A stretch of DNA of 64,000 bases from Acidimicrobiaceae bacterium (GCA_947456245.1 CANGPS010000001.1:62001-126000), one strand, 5' to 3'; positions 41,310-51,578 are shown, counted from the stretch's first letter. Notes: generated by a model not told the origin, from the letters alone. Numbers and translations: made by a program.

Positions 41310-42265
41310 GTCCTGACGCCGCAGCGTCCCCGCTGCCGGCGACCGGCGACGAGACCGGGGCTCGGGCTGTCGAGCGCGCCAAGCCCGTCCGGGTCGTGTC
41401 GGCTCGCGTCTCGGTGCGTGACCGGATCGTCGAGATCTGGCGGACTCGCGAGCTGCTGAGCTACCTCATCTCCACCGAGATCAAGGTCAAGTACAAGAAC
41501 TCCGCACTCGGCCTGCTCTGGTCGATGGTGGCGCCGGCGATGTCGCTGCTGATCTTCTGGTTCGTCTTCGGTGTGGTGCTCAAGAACGCCTACCCGAGCT
41601 TCGTCATCTACCTGTTCTCGGGCCTGCTCTTCTGGAACTTCTTCTCGACCGGCGTGTCGTCGGCGACCCGGGTGATCGTCGATCGGGCCGGCATCGTCAA
41701 GAAGGTCTCGTTCCCCAGGGAGATCCTGGCGCTGTCGTCCATCGGCACCTCGATGGTCTTCATGTTCTTCCAGACCGCCGTGCTGATCCTGTTCATGGTC
41801 GTGCTGCAGCACTCCCCGGACTGGCACCTGCTCCCACTGCTGATCCCCGCCGTGCTTGCCACGGCCATCATCGCCGCGGCGCTCGGGATCCTGCTGTCAG
41901 CCGCCAACGTGTACCTGCGCGACATGAGCCACCTGATCGAGATCGTGCTGCAGGCCTGGTTCTGGGCGTGCCCGGTCGTCTACTCGTTCTGGTCGCAGAT
42001 CCAGCCTCGGCTCGGCCGTCTGTCGTTCGTCTACCTGCTCAACCCGATGGCCCCGATCGTGCTCACCTCGCAGCGGGTGATCTACGGCCACACCTATGTC
42101 CACCTCACCACCCCAGAGCACACGGGCATCCAGATCCTGCCGCCCTGGAGCGGATGGAGCTACCTGCTGATGGACAGCATCCTCGTGGTTGCCGGCCTGG
42201 TCCTGCTCTGGGTCGCCCTGACGGTCTTCGGCCGGCTCGAGGGCAACTTCGCCGAGGAGCTCTGA
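41306..42265 (+). CDS. ABC-2 type polysaccharide export permease (Wzm/TagG-like)
   Basis: The 319-aa membrane protein starts with GTG overlapping the clpP stop. A soluble N-terminus of about 50 residues ends with [27 protein letters not shown], the family entry motif. Six membrane helices follow, with a large extracytoplasmic loop ([12 protein letters not shown]) before the last. With the ATPase encoded next it should export an undecaprenyl-linked glycan. Confidence 0.88.
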   Translation: MSPDAAASPLPATGDETGARAVERAKPVRVVSARVSVRDRIVEIWRTRELLSYLISTEIKVKYKNSALGLLWSMVAPAMSLLIFWFVFGVVLKNAYPSFVIYLFSGLLFWNFFSTGVSSATRVIVDRAGIVKKVSFPREILALSSIGTSMVFMFFQTAVLILFMVVLQHSPDWHLLPLLIPAVLATAIIAAALGILLSAANVYLRDMSHLIEIVLQAWFWACPVVYSFWSQIQPRLGRLSFVYLLNPMAPIVLTSQRVIYGHTYVHLTTPEHTGIQILPPWSGWSYLLMDSILVVAGLVLLWVALTVFGRLEGNFAEEL

Positions 42266-43497
42266 TGGCGAACGCCGTCGAGATCGATGCCGTCTCCAAG
42301 ACGTTCAAGCTGTACCACGAGCGTGGCACTTCGCTGAAGGAGCGGCTCGTCAAGGCAGGCCGCTCCCGCTACGACGAGCTCAAGGCGCTCCAGTCGATCT
42401 CCTTCGACGTCGCGGAGGGCGAGACGATCGGGATCCTTGGCCGCAACGGCTCGGGCAAGTCGACCCTGCTCAAGTGCATCTGCGGGGTCCTCCAGCCGTC
42501 CGAGGGGGAGATCCGGGTCCGCGGCAAGCTCGCCGGGCTCCTCGAGCTCGGCGCCGGGTTCCAGCCGGAGCTCTCGGGTCGGGACAACATCTACCTGAAC
42601 GGGTCGATGCTGGGCCTCACGCGCAAAGAGATCGATGACGTCTTCGACGACATCGTCGGGTTCGCCGAGCTCGAGAGCTTCATCGACAACCAGGTGAAGT
42701 TCTACTCGTCGGGGATGTACGTCCGACTCGGGTTCGCCGTGGCGGTCAACGTCGACCCGGACATCCTGGTCATCGACGAGGTCCTCGCCGTCGGCGACGA
42801 GAAGTTCCAGCGCAAGTGCATCGCTCGCATCAAGCAGTTCCAGGAGATGGGGCGCACGATCATCTTCGTGTCCCACTCGGCGGACCAGGTGCGGTCGATC
42901 TGCGACCGGGCGGTGGTGCTCCAGACGGGCGAGATGATCGGGATGGGCACGCCGGGCGACGCCGTGCGGCTGTTCCGGGAGCGCCTCCTCGAGGCCGACG
43001 GCGCCCCTCCGGCCGAGGAGGCGGCCCCAGAGGTCGAGCCCGGCCAGCAGGGCGATCGGTTCCTGCTGAGGATCCGTGAGGTGTTCACCTCGGTGTCGGA
43101 GGGCGAGAGCCCAGTCCTCGAGTCAGGCGACCCCTTCAGCGTGACCGCAGTGTTCCGCGTCAAGGAGGAGATCGACTCGATGGTCTTCGTCATCGAGGTC
43201 CACGGCGCCAAGGGCGAGCTGCTGCTGCGGACCGACACCAACGAGCTCGGCATGGCGACCGATGCCCCGCTCGGCGAGGGACGGGTGACGTTCGAGTTCC
43301 CGTCCTGGCCGCTGAGCGATGGCCGCTACGACATCAGCGTCGGGGCGCAGAGCCGTCTCGGCGAGACCACCTACGACTGGCGTGAGAACGTGGTGTCGGT
43401 CGAGGTGGTGTACCACGGAAAGGCCTCCGGGCTGCTGAACCTGCCCCTGTCGGCCTCGTTGACGGCGGGGGGCCCGATCGTGAGGAAGAAGCTGTGA
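42265..43497 (+). CDS. ABC exporter ATPase with C-terminal carbohydrate-binding domain (Wzt-like)
   Basis: The 410-aa protein has Walker A GRNGSGKST at residues 59-67, the signature YSSGMYVRLGFAVA near 147 (the normal form in this family), Walker B DILVIDEVLAVGD and VSHSADQV for the switch. Residues about 265-405 form a beta-sandwich like the Wzt C-terminal domain that reads the end cap of O-antigen chains. The ATG overlaps the permease stop (TGATG). Confidence 0.9.
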   Translation: MANAVEIDAVSKTFKLYHERGTSLKERLVKAGRSRYDELKALQSISFDVAEGETIGILGRNGSGKSTLLKCICGVLQPSEGEIRVRGKLAGLLELGAGFQPELSGRDNIYLNGSMLGLTRKEIDDVFDDIVGFAELESFIDNQVKFYSSGMYVRLGFAVAVNVDPDILVIDEVLAVGDEKFQRKCIARIKQFQEMGRTIIFVSHSADQVRSICDRAVVLQTGEMIGMGTPGDAVRLFRERLLEADGAPPAEEAAPEVEPGQQGDRFLLRIREVFTSVSEGESPVLESGDPFSVTAVFRVKEEIDSMVFVIEVHGAKGELLLRTDTNELGMATDAPLGEGRVTFEFPSWPLSDGRYDISVGAQSRLGETTYDWRENVVSVEVVYHGKASGLLNLPLSASLTAGGPIVRKKL

Positions 43498-44465
43498 GCG
43501 ACGTGTCGGTGGACATCGAGGTGGTCCGGGCTGAGATCGCGGAGGAGGTGCGCCGGCGACGTGCCGGTGGGGCCTTCGACGCGCTCCGGGAGCGCGAGCT
43601 CGAGCAGCTCTTCCACCAGTACGCCCCGCTCCAGGGCCGTGACGGGGCGCTGGCCGAGACGCTGCGAGCCGTCGACGTCACGGCCTACATCGACCCCCAC
43701 GTCCCGGTGGCGTCCAGCCAGCCGGCCGGCACGGCGGTCAAGCGCGGCCTGCGCAAGGCGAGCTTCTGGTACATGAACTGGATCGCCGCTCAGGTCACGC
43801 GGTCGCTCTCGACGGTGGCCCGGTCGCTGCACCTCATCGACGACGAGCTGACCGACATCCGCAAGACCCTGGACGGCCTGACCCTGTCGGGTTCGCCGGT
43901 GATCGCCCTCGACGGCGCCGACGGAGCATCCGCCTGGTGGGCCAAAGAGGCCCGGGCGATGGCGGCTCGATCCACCGGGCGCGTCCTCGTGTCGGCCTGT
44001 GCGGATGGTTGGCTCGTGGCGGACCTCGTCGCCAGCGGTGGCGACGCCTACGGCCTCGACCCGCGGACCGGCCTGATCATGGAGGCGGAGATCGCTGGCC
44101 TCGACCTGCGCGATGACGACCTCCTCGAGCACCTCGATGCGGTGGCCGACGATCGCCTCTCGGGGATCGTGCTCAACGGGACGACCGAGGCACTGCTGCC
44201 GGCGCAGCGCCGTCGGCTGCTCCGGCGCATCGAGCGGGTGCTCACGACCGATGCTGTCGTGGTGCTCCACGCCGTCCACCCGGATGCTGTCGACGGCGAC
44301 GACGTGCCGGCGGAGCTCGACCTTGCCGGGGCTCGACCGCTGCGGCCGACGACGTGGGCCACGCTGCTCGCCGAGATGGGCTTCGCCACGACCGTGGCCA
44401 TCGGCCCGACCGGCGCCGACTTCCTGGTCACCGCCACGCGCGGGCGGCTGTCCGTCGCTCCGTGA
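43494..44465 (+). CDS. Methyltransferase-like protein of the glycan operon
   Basis: The 323-aa protein starts with GTG overlapping the ATPase stop. The N-terminal 110 residues are helical and charged; residues 145-310 look like a degenerate class I methyltransferase fold (GRVLVSACADGWLVADLVASGGDAYGLD, then LSGIVLNGTTEALL). The glycine-rich SAM loop is poor, so activity is doubtful. In similar operons a methyltransferase caps the polysaccharide chain, matching a Wzt with a C-terminal domain. This is inference. Confidence 0.6.
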   Translation: MSDVSVDIEVVRAEIAEEVRRRRAGGAFDALRERELEQLFHQYAPLQGRDGALAETLRAVDVTAYIDPHVPVASSQPAGTAVKRGLRKASFWYMNWIAAQVTRSLSTVARSLHLIDDELTDIRKTLDGLTLSGSPVIALDGADGASAWWAKEARAMAARSTGRVLVSACADGWLVADLVASGGDAYGLDPRTGLIMEAEIAGLDLRDDDLLEHLDAVADDRLSGIVLNGTTEALLPAQRRRLLRRIERVLTTDAVVVLHAVHPDAVDGDDVPAELDLAGARPLRPTTWATLLAEMGFATTVAIGPTGADFLVTATRGRLSVAP

Positions 44466-45652
44466 AGGTTGCCTTCGTCACGCCCCGCTACGGGCCAGAG
44501 GTGATGGGTGGCGCCGAGGGCGCGGCGCGGTCGCTGGCCGAGCACCTGGTGGCCGACCTCGGGCACGAGGTCGAGGTCTTCACGACCTGCGCCCTCGACC
44601 ATCTGACCTGGGATGACGTGCTCGAGCCGGGCGACAGCGTGGTCAACGGCGTCACCGTCCACCGGTTCCGCTCGGCGGCTGGTCGAGCGAAGGAGTTCTT
44701 CATCCTCGATGGGGCGATCCGCTCGGCCCCCTCCGCCGTCTCCATGGAGGAGGGGAACCGGTGGGTCGAGGCCAACGGACCCGTGACCCCTGACCTGCTC
44801 GACGCCCTCGAGGGATCGACCGCCGATGTGGTGGCGTTCTACCCCTACCTCTTCTACATGACCGTCCACGGCATCGGTCGGGTCCGCCAGCCGGCGGTGC
44901 TCCACCCTGCGGCCCACGACGAGCCGGCGCTCTACCTCAAGCCCTATCGAGCGGCCTTCGGTGCCGCGGATGCCTTCTGCTACCACACGAGGGCGGAGCG
45001 GCACCTCGTCGAGCGCGTCCTGCCGGTGGCGGAGACCCCACAGATCGTCCTCGGCCTCGGCACCAACGCCGAGGTGAGCCGTGGGCGATCGGGAGCGGAG
45101 ATCCTCGGCACGGGGGATCGGCCCTATGTCGTCTGCGTCGGCCGTGTGGACGAGCAGAAGGGGGCGGTCATGCTGGCCAACTTCTTCATCGAGTACAAGC
45201 GTCGTCACCCGAGTGACCTGGTGCTCGCCTTCGTCGGTCCGCACTCGTCGACCCTGCCCGAGAGCGACGACATCGTGATCACCGGGATCGTGGACGAGGA
45301 GGACAAGTGGGACATCATCGCCGATGCCCTGGTGTCGATCTCGCCCTCGGCCATGGAGTCCTTCTCGCTGGTGGTCCTCGAGGGCTGGGTCAAGGGCGTG
45401 CCTGCCCTGGTCAACGGTACCTGCGGACCCACCGTGGAGAACTGCTCGCTGAGCGGCGGGGGGCTCTGGTTCGACTCCTATGGGTCCTTCGAGCTCTCGC
45501 TCGACCGACTCCTGGCCTCTCCGCAGCTCCGTCGACAGCTTGGGGAGGCCGGCCGGGACTTCGTCCGGCGCACCTTCGACTGGCCGGTGCTGATCCGTCG
45601 CTACGAGGCCTTCCTCGAGCAGGTCATCGAGCGGGGTCGCTCGATGAGCTGA
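44462..45652 (+). CDS. Glycosyltransferase family 4
   Basis: The 396-aa GT-B enzyme has VAFVTPRYGPEVMGGAEGAARSLAEHL at the start, VVCVGRVDEQKGAVML near residue 222 and the donor-site block ISPSAMESFSLVVLEGWVKGVPALVN near 295-320. It probably adds a sugar to the exported glycan. The GTG overlaps the preceding stop (GTGA), making a fully coupled chain from clpP to here. Confidence 0.85.
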   Translation: MKVAFVTPRYGPEVMGGAEGAARSLAEHLVADLGHEVEVFTTCALDHLTWDDVLEPGDSVVNGVTVHRFRSAAGRAKEFFILDGAIRSAPSAVSMEEGNRWVEANGPVTPDLLDALEGSTADVVAFYPYLFYMTVHGIGRVRQPAVLHPAAHDEPALYLKPYRAAFGAADAFCYHTRAERHLVERVLPVAETPQIVLGLGTNAEVSRGRSGAEILGTGDRPYVVCVGRVDEQKGAVMLANFFIEYKRRHPSDLVLAFVGPHSSTLPESDDIVITGIVDEEDKWDIIADALVSISPSAMESFSLVVLEGWVKGVPALVNGTCGPTVENCSLSGGGLWFDSYGSFELSLDRLLASPQLRRQLGEAGRDFVRRTFDWPVLIRRYEAFLEQVIERGRSMS

Positions 45653-45667
45653 GCGGCGCAGATCGCG

Positions 45668-46762
45668 CTACGACTCTGATCGGAGCCGCTCGATGCCACC
45701 GAGCAGGGCCTTCATGAAGGCCTCAGTGGCTGTGGCGAGGTCATAGGCGTCGAGGCGAGCCTCGCCAGCCGACACCAGCTGCTCGCGCAGGGCGACGTCC
45801 TCGACCACGCGGTTGACGGCCGCCGCGAACGCGATGGGCTTCTTCGACGTCAGCAACAGGCCGGCATCAGCGACCGTCTCCGGGATGGCCGCAGTTGCGT
45901 ACGCGACCACCGGGAGCCGATGGCCCATGGCCTCGACCAGCGGCACGCAGAACCCCTCGTGGTCTGAGGCGGTGACGAAGACGTCGGCGACGGCCCAGTG
46001 GGCCTCGAGCTCGGCGGCAGAGAGCGATCCAGCGAAGTTCACGGCCTCGGTGAGGCCGATCGCGGCGATGTAGTCGTGGAGGGCTGCGATGTAGCGGTCG
46101 CCGATCGGCGAGCCGACGATGGTCAGGGTGGCTCCAGGCCCGTAGAGCTCTCGGTAGGCGGCCAGCATGGCCACGAGGTCATGAGGTGCCTTGTGGGGCG
46201 AGATCTTGCCCACGTAGAGGAGGACCGGACCGCCGGACGAGGACTTGGCCTCCTCGAGGCGAGCGAGCAGCGTCGGATCCGGCGACTCGTGGGCCTGGCG
46301 CATGTCGATGAGCAACGGGGCCACCGAGGTCGGGGAGTAGCCGAGGTCGATCAGCTCGCGCTCGTTGTAGGCCGAGTCGGCGAGACCGAGCACGCAGGTC
46401 GGGGCGAGCTGGGCGAGCTGGCGGCGGCCGAGGCTCAGTTCATGGCCGACGGCGGGCTCCCAGCGGTCGATCAGCCGGGTCGGGGTGATGTTGTGGTAGT
46501 CGACGACGATGGGGTCCGGAAGGTGGATCACCGTGTCGAACACGGGGCTGCCGATGGAGGCGTGGTACATCACGTACCGATCCGGGACCGGGGTCGTGAC
46601 CTCGATGATCGGATGGCCGAGGGCCGTCACGTCGGGGGTCGAGGTCGAGAAGTAGATGTGCGACTCGATGCCGCGCTCCTCGAGTGCACGCTTGATGTTG
46701 ATGGTGTGGGCGCCGATCGCGTCTCGGCCGACGAGGGAGGGGAGGACCTGGTCGATCCTCAT
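45668..46762 (-). CDS. Glycosyltransferase family 4
   Basis: The 364-aa GT-B enzyme has MRIDQVLPSLVGRDAIGAHTINIKRAL at the start, LLYVGKISPHKAPHDLVAML near residue 187 and VTASDHEGFCVPLVEAMGHRLPVVAY near 262-287. It is on the opposite strand from the exporter operon and meets it tail to tail. Its ATG overlaps the end of the HAD phosphatase gene (ATGA). Confidence 0.88.
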   Translation of the reverse strand: MRIDQVLPSLVGRDAIGAHTINIKRALEERGIESHIYFSTSTPDVTALGHPIIEVTTPVPDRYVMYHASIGSPVFDTVIHLPDPIVVDYHNITPTRLIDRWEPAVGHELSLGRRQLAQLAPTCVLGLADSAYNERELIDLGYSPTSVAPLLIDMRQAHESPDPTLLARLEEAKSSSGGPVLLYVGKISPHKAPHDLVAMLAAYRELYGPGATLTIVGSPIGDRYIAALHDYIAAIGLTEAVNFAGSLSAAELEAHWAVADVFVTASDHEGFCVPLVEAMGHRLPVVAYATAAIPETVADAGLLLTSKKPIAFAAAVNRVVEDVALREQLVSAGEARLDAYDLATATEAFMKALLGGIERLRSES

Positions 46763-47481
46763 GCGTGGTCCTGGGCAGCCGTCTGGGCTACGACCTCGTC
46801 GAGGGTCGGGAAGCCGGAGAGCTTGCTCAGACGTCCGAGCTTGGCGCAGCTGACCCCGTGATCAGCCGCTCGCAGGAGGCGCAGGTCGCCCCGACTGTTC
46901 CCGTAGGCCCACAGGATGGGCGCCTGCTGTGAGGACCCGAGCAGCCCCTCAGACCTCATCCAGCTCGTGACGCGGGAGAACTTCTCGGATCCTCGGCAGT
47001 TCTTGCCGTCGTAGCGGCCGGTGAGGCGTCCCTGGGTGTCGACGGCCAGGTTGGTGGCGACGACGCCGTGGACGCCGAGGATGCCACCGAGCGGCTCGAC
47101 GTAGAGGGCGGGAGAGGCTGAGACGATGACCACATGGTGACCCGAGGCCACGTGCCAGTCGAGGCGAGCCTTGGTCTTGGTGCGCAGCTCCGAGGCAGCG
47201 TGCTCGGCCGCGTACTCCGCGGAGATGGCACGCACCTCGTCGACGCTGCGATCACGGAGGATCTCCGCGAACAGTCGCTCCTTGTTGGTGTCGGCGGTCG
47301 ACCCGCCCCTGATCGCCGCGTCGACCATGGACGGGGCCATCGAGGCCACGGTCCGCAGTGCGGTCCGGGTCCCGGCCACCTTGCGAAGCCAGCCGAAGAC
47401 GCTGCCCCCCTCGGTCAAGGTGCCGTCGAGGTCGAAGGCGGCGACCACCACCTCGTTGCGCTGCGGCATCGAACGCGTCAT
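46759..47481 (-). CDS. HAD-IB family phosphatase (SerB-like)
   Basis: The 240-aa hydrolase has motif I FDLDGTLT (Asp17, Asp19), motif II IVSASP, a lysine in the DGKNCRGSEK segment and motif IV YGNSRGDLRLL. These define the HAD-IB group that includes phosphoserine phosphatase and some phospholipid phosphatases. Its position before a glycosyltransferase suggests a sugar or lipid phosphate. It starts behind GAGGAG. Confidence 0.85.
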   Translation of the reverse strand: MTRSMPQRNEVVVAAFDLDGTLTEGGSVFGWLRKVAGTRTALRTVASMAPSMVDAAIRGGSTADTNKERLFAEILRDRSVDEVRAISAEYAAEHAASELRTKTKARLDWHVASGHHVVIVSASPALYVEPLGGILGVHGVVATNLAVDTQGRLTGRYDGKNCRGSEKFSRVTSWMRSEGLLGSSQQAPILWAYGNSRGDLRLLRAADHGVSCAKLGRLSKLSGFPTLDEVVAQTAAQDHA

Positions 47482-47750
47482 CTCAGTGCTCCTCGTGCGA
47501 CGTGCCAGACCGTTGGTGGTGGGAACCCACGAGCGAGGGGCCCGAGGCGTCCGGTCGCAGGGTGTGGTCGAGCACGAGAGCCATCCTCTCACGGTCGACA
47601 GAGCGGTCTGGGCACCCTCCGGCACCAATTCCCGTAAAATCCGACAAGAAAAGTCGACAATTGCCTCTCCCGCCGCTAAGTTGGCCCACGACAGCACACA
47701 GACCCTGCTCCTCCCGCTCGGGGGAGCACAACCAGGAGGCATCAGCAACG

Positions 47751-48386
47751 ATGGCAATCCGACTTGGCGACATCGCTCCGGACTTCACCGCGGAGACCAC
47801 GGACGGGACGATCAACTTCCACGAGTGGCTCGGCGACAGCTGGGGCATCCTATTCTCGCACCCGAAGGACTTCACCCCGGTCTGCACGACCGAACTCGGT
47901 GCGTTCTCGGCCCGCAAGCCGGAGTTCGACGCCCGCAACACCAAGATCATCGGCCTCTCGGTCGACTCGCTTGAGTCCCACGAGGGCTGGTCGGGTGACA
48001 TCGAGGAGACCCAGGGAACCGCGCTGGCCTTCCCGCTCATCGCTGACGAGAACCGCAACGTCGCAGAGCTCTACGACATGATCCACCCGAACGAGCTCGA
48101 GACCCTGACCGTCCGCTCGGTCTTCATCATCGGCCCCGACAAGAAGGTGAAGCTCACGCTGACCTACCCGGCCTCGACCGGCCGGAACATCGACGAGGTG
48201 CTCCGCGTGCTCGACTCGCTGCAGCTGTCGGCCGAGTACACCATCGCCACCCCGGCGAACTGGGAGGACGGCGACGACGTGATCGTGGCGAACTCCCTCT
48301 CGGACGACGAGGCCAAGGCCAAGTTCCCCAAGGGCTTCACGGTCATCAAGCCCTACCTGCGAGTCACCCCGCAGCCGAACAAGTAG
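47751..48386 (+). CDS. 1-Cys peroxiredoxin (Prx6 type)
   Basis: The 211-aa peroxidase has the peroxidatic Cys45 in [14 protein letters not shown] and no other cysteine. It also has the Prx6 C-terminal region ([20 protein letters not shown] and [11 protein letters not shown]). It reduces peroxides with an external thiol. The 269-bp gap to the divergent HAD gene contains an AT-rich stretch around 47636-47675 that probably holds its promoter. A strong terminator follows. Confidence 0.92.
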   Translation: MAIRLGDIAPDFTAETTDGTINFHEWLGDSWGILFSHPKDFTPVCTTELGAFSARKPEFDARNTKIIGLSVDSLESHEGWSGDIEETQGTALAFPLIADENRNVAELYDMIHPNELETLTVRSVFIIGPDKKVKLTLTYPASTGRNIDEVLRVLDSLQLSAEYTIATPANWEDGDDVIVANSLSDDEAKAKFPKGFTVIKPYLRVTPQPNK

Positions 48387-48409
48387 TCCACCCACCCCGC
48401 CGGGGTGAC

Positions 48410-48442
48410 CGACGACAGGGCCGCACTGCGGCCCTGTCGTCG
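48410..48442 (+). terminator. Strong terminator after the peroxiredoxin gene
   Basis: CGACGACAGGGCCGC-ACT-GCGGCCCTGTCGTCG is a perfect 15-bp stem with a 3-nt loop, about 24 bp after the stop. A smaller hairpin CACCCCG/CGGGGTG precedes it. Confidence 0.85.
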
Positions 48443-48505
48443 CGTCCGGCCGCATGCTGGTGGCACGGGTACCCTCAGAGCGACGGGCAGATGAGGGGAG
48501 CGACG

Positions 48506-49360
48506 ATGACGACGGTCGTGGAGCCGAGCGGCGAGTTCACGGTGGGAGCCAAGACGGTGCACCGACTGGGGTTCGGAGCCATGCAGATCACGGGACCGGG
48601 GGTCTGGGGCCCACCTGCCGACCATGAGGGCGCGATCGCTGTGCTCCGGCGGGCGGTCGAGCTCGGTGTCGACTTCATGGACACGGCCGACTCCTACGGG
48701 CCGACCGTCTCGGAGGAGCTGATCGCCGAGGCGCTCCGGCCCTATGGCCACGTCGTCATCGCCACCAAGGCGGGCCTGACCCGGACCGGTCCTGGACTCT
48801 GGCACCCGGTCGGTCGCCCTGAGTACCTCCGCCAGCAGTGCGAGCTGAGCCTGAGGCGCCTCGGGGTCGAGGCGCTCGACCTGTTCCAGCTCCATCGGGT
48901 CGACCCGCTCGTCCCGGCGGAGGATCAGTTCGGCCTGCTCGCCGATCTCCTGGCTGAGGGCAAGGTCGCCGCCGTGGGGCTCTCCGAGGTCTCGGTGGAG
49001 CAGATCGAGGCGGCGTCCGCCATCGTCACGGTGTCGACGGTCCAGAACCTCTACAACCTCGCCAACCGTCAGTCGGAGGCCCAGCTCGAGCACTGCGAGG
49101 CCAACGGGATCGGGTTCATCCCATGGTTCCCGATCGCCACCGGGGCCCTGGCTGCCCCTGGAGGGCCGCTCGAGGCGGTCGCGGTCGAGGTCGGAGCCAC
49201 GTCGGCCCAGGTGGCGCTGGCCTGGCTGCTCCAGCGGTCATCGGTGATGCTCCCGATCCCCGGCACGAAGTCGGTCCCGCACCTCGAGGAGAACTGCGCG
49301 GCGGCCGACATCGTGCTCACCAGCGACCAGATGGCCGCGCTCGAGGAGGCCGCGCGATGA
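48506..49360 (+). CDS. Aldo/keto reductase
   Basis: The 284-aa TIM barrel carries the full AKR tetrad: Asp59 and Tyr64 in FMDTADSYG, Lys88 in IATKAG and His130 in LFQLHRVD. The C-terminal NADPH site is [17 protein letters not shown]. Substrate unknown. It starts behind GAGGGGAG, and its stop overlaps the lipoprotein start (ATGA). Confidence 0.92.
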   Translation: MTTVVEPSGEFTVGAKTVHRLGFGAMQITGPGVWGPPADHEGAIAVLRRAVELGVDFMDTADSYGPTVSEELIAEALRPYGHVVIATKAGLTRTGPGLWHPVGRPEYLRQQCELSLRRLGVEALDLFQLHRVDPLVPAEDQFGLLADLLAEGKVAAVGLSEVSVEQIEAASAIVTVSTVQNLYNLANRQSEAQLEHCEANGIGFIPWFPIATGALAAPGGPLEAVAVEVGATSAQVALAWLLQRSSVMLPIPGTKSVPHLEENCAAADIVLTSDQMAALEEAAR

Positions 49361-49836
49361 CCCGGGTCCTGCGTCCGCTGCTGTCGATTGCCGTCGTCGG
49401 CGTCCTGGTGGCCGCCTGCTCGTCAACGCAACCAGCGCCGACGACCACGACCCGGGCCAACCCGACCACCACGACGTCGACCACGGCTTCGACCACGACC
49501 ACCACGCAAGCCCCCGTCACCACGTCGACGGTGCCGGCGATGATCAAGGTCGACGCCCCGCAGGCCGGCGCCACCGTGACGAGTCCGTTCACGCTCTCGG
49601 GCTCCGCCAACGTCTACGAGGCCGCCTTGAACGCCGAGCTCACGGGAGCCGACGGGTTCGTGCTCGACACCACCGCGTTCCAGGCCACCTCGGGGACCGG
49701 GACCTGGGGCACCTACTCGACCCCGATCACCTTCCCGGCCGGACATGCCGGAGCGGCGACGCTGACCGTGTACTCGATCAGCGCCAAGGACGGCAGCCGC
49801 ATCAACCAGGTGACCGTTCAGCTCACCCTGCGCTAG
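49357..49836 (+). CDS. Lipoprotein with Gmad2 immunoglobulin-like domain
   Basis: The 159-aa protein has a lipobox ending at Cys21 (GVLVAAC), a Thr-rich linker at residues 25-58 and a Gmad2-type domain from 60 to the end ([54 protein letters not shown]). It should be lipid-anchored on the outer face of the cytoplasmic membrane. Its TAG stop shares the palindrome CTAG with the convergent acyl-CoA synthetase stop. Confidence 0.85.
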   Translation: MTRVLRPLLSIAVVGVLVAACSSTQPAPTTTTRANPTTTTSTTASTTTTTQAPVTTSTVPAMIKVDAPQAGATVTSPFTLSGSANVYEAALNAELTGADGFVLDTTAFQATSGTGTWGTYSTPITFPAGHAGAATLTVYSISAKDGSRINQVTVQLTLR

Positions 49837-51578
49837 GAGTCGACGAACGCAGTCCGCAGCTCTCGCTTGAGGACCTTCCCGGCTGGGTTCCGAGGGAGCG
49901 GCTCGTCGGTGAAGTAGTAGTGCGTGGGCACGTTGAAGCCGGCGAGGCGCTCCGCCACGTGGGTCGAGAGCTCCTCTGCGGAGACCTCCATGCCGGGCCT
50001 CGGGACGATCACGGCTCCGACCTCCTCGGAGAGCACCGGGTGGGGCACGCCGATCACGGCGCAGTCGGCGACGGCGGGGTGCTCGAAGAGTGCAGCCTCG
50101 ACCTCGACGGAGTAGATGTTCTCCCCGCCGCGGATGATGACATCCTTGGCGCGGTCGACGATGTAGATGAAGCCCTCATCGTCGATGCGGGCCACGTCGC
50201 CGGTGTGGACCCACCCGTCGGTGAAGACCGCCGCGGTCTCGACGGGGCGGTTCCAGTAGCCGCGCACCACGTTGGGACCCTTGATCCACAGCTCGCCGGT
50301 CACGTTGGGACCGATCGGTCGGTCGGGAGCAGGTGACGAGCCCTCGTAGTCCTCCGGCACGATGGCCACGTCGACGACCGGCACGGCCTGACCGACGCTC
50401 TCGGGGCGGGCCACGTAGTCCGGCCCCGAGTTCATGGCGGTGGCGGCCGAGGTCTCCGTCATGCCGTAGCCGTTGCCCGGTTGCCCGACGGGGAAGGCGG
50501 CCGTGATGCGACGGACGAGCTCAGGCGGTGCGGGGGCGCCGCCATAGGAGACGTTCCGGACGCTCGAGGTGTCCCGGATGGCGAAGTCAGGGGAGTCGAG
50601 GATGCGCATGACCATGGTGGGCACGCCACCGAAGGTCGTGACCCGCTCGCGCTCGATCAGCTCGAGAGCCCGCTCAGGGTCGAAGTGGTGCATCATCACC
50701 AGCGTCCCTCCGGCCGCCGTGTTCACCACGAGGATTGCCTGGCAGCCGGTGGCGTGGAACAGCGGGACGCTCAGCAGGTAGTGGTTCGGGCTCGACTGGC
50801 CCGGCTCCTCGCCGACGCGCAGCGAGGTGCGGGTCGACACGAAGAAGAGGTTCATCAGGTTCGAGGCGGAGTTCCGATGGGATCCCACTGCCCCCTTCGG
50901 CCGGCCCGTGGTCCCCGAGGTGTAGAAGATCGTGGCGTCCTGATCGGGGTCGATGGGGGTCTGCGGCAGGTCCCCGACGGTCGGACCAGAGGTCATGACC
51001 TCGGTGTAGGCCTCCACGGTCACCCGCTGGGCGGCGGCAGCCATCTTCGGGATCTCATCGCGCGACTCCGAGGCGACGATCACCCCGCGGAGACCGGCGA
51101 TGGCGTCGAGGTGGCCGGAGAGCCGACCGAGGCGCTCGGCGTCGAGGATGGCGACGACGGTCCCCGAGTCATCGAGGCCGTAGACGAGCTCGTCCGTGGT
51201 CCACCAGGCATTCAGGGGGACGGCGACAGCACCGACGGAGATGATCGCCCAGAACGAGATGATCCACTCGGGAAGGTTCCGCATGGCGATGGCCACCCGG
51301 TCGCCAGGGCCGACCCCACGGTCGATGAGGCGCTGCGCCATGGTCGCCACGAGCTCGAAGTGCTCGGCGAAGGTGTAGCGCTCATCCTCGTAGACGATGA
51401 ACGTGCGGTCGCCGTATCCCTTGGACAGCTCGAGGACGTCGCGGAGAGATCCGGGGGCATGGGCCCAGACCCTGGTCTCCACGCCCCGGACCATGGCCGT
51501 CGTCATCTCGAACCGGCTCCCGGGGGCGATGAGCTGGGCCGTTGCCTCGTCGCTCGTGACTCCTGTGGGCTCGTTCAT
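49833..51578 (-). CDS. Acyl-CoA synthetase / AMP-dependent ligase
   Basis: The 581-aa ligase adenylates a carboxylic acid and transfers it to CoA. It has the P-loop YTSGTTGRPKGA, GYGMTET near residue 375, the hinge region WVHTGDVARID and the catalytic lysine in PAGKVLKREL. The ATG at 51578 follows GAGGAGGACCG and overlaps the orn stop. The frame is open upstream but only as a shadow of orn. Substrate is probably a fatty or sterol side-chain acid. Confidence 0.9.
   Translation of the reverse strand: MNEPTGVTSDEATAQLIAPGSRFEMTTAMVRGVETRVWAHAPGSLRDVLELSKGYGDRTFIVYEDERYTFAEHFELVATMAQRLIDRGVGPGDRVAIAMRNLPEWIISFWAIISVGAVAVPLNAWWTTDELVYGLDDSGTVVAILDAERLGRLSGHLDAIAGLRGVIVASESRDEIPKMAAAAQRVTVEAYTEVMTSGPTVGDLPQTPIDPDQDATIFYTSGTTGRPKGAVGSHRNSASNLMNLFFVSTRTSLRVGEEPGQSSPNHYLLSVPLFHATGCQAILVVNTAAGGTLVMMHHFDPERALELIERERVTTFGGVPTMVMRILDSPDFAIRDTSSVRNVSYGGAPAPPELVRRITAAFPVGQPGNGYGMTETSAATAMNSGPDYVARPESVGQAVPVVDVAIVPEDYEGSSPAPDRPIGPNVTGELWIKGPNVVRGYWNRPVETAAVFTDGWVHTGDVARIDDEGFIYIVDRAKDVIIRGGENIYSVEVEAALFEHPAVADCAVIGVPHPVLSEEVGAVIVPRPGMEVSAEELSTHVAERLAGFNVPTHYYFTDEPLPRNPAGKVLKRELRTAFVDS

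Noticed and set aside
42700-42750. Apparent defect in the ABC signature (SSGM instead of LSGGQ)
   Set aside because: YSSGM is the normal form in Wzt/TagH-type ATPases and does not indicate loss of function.
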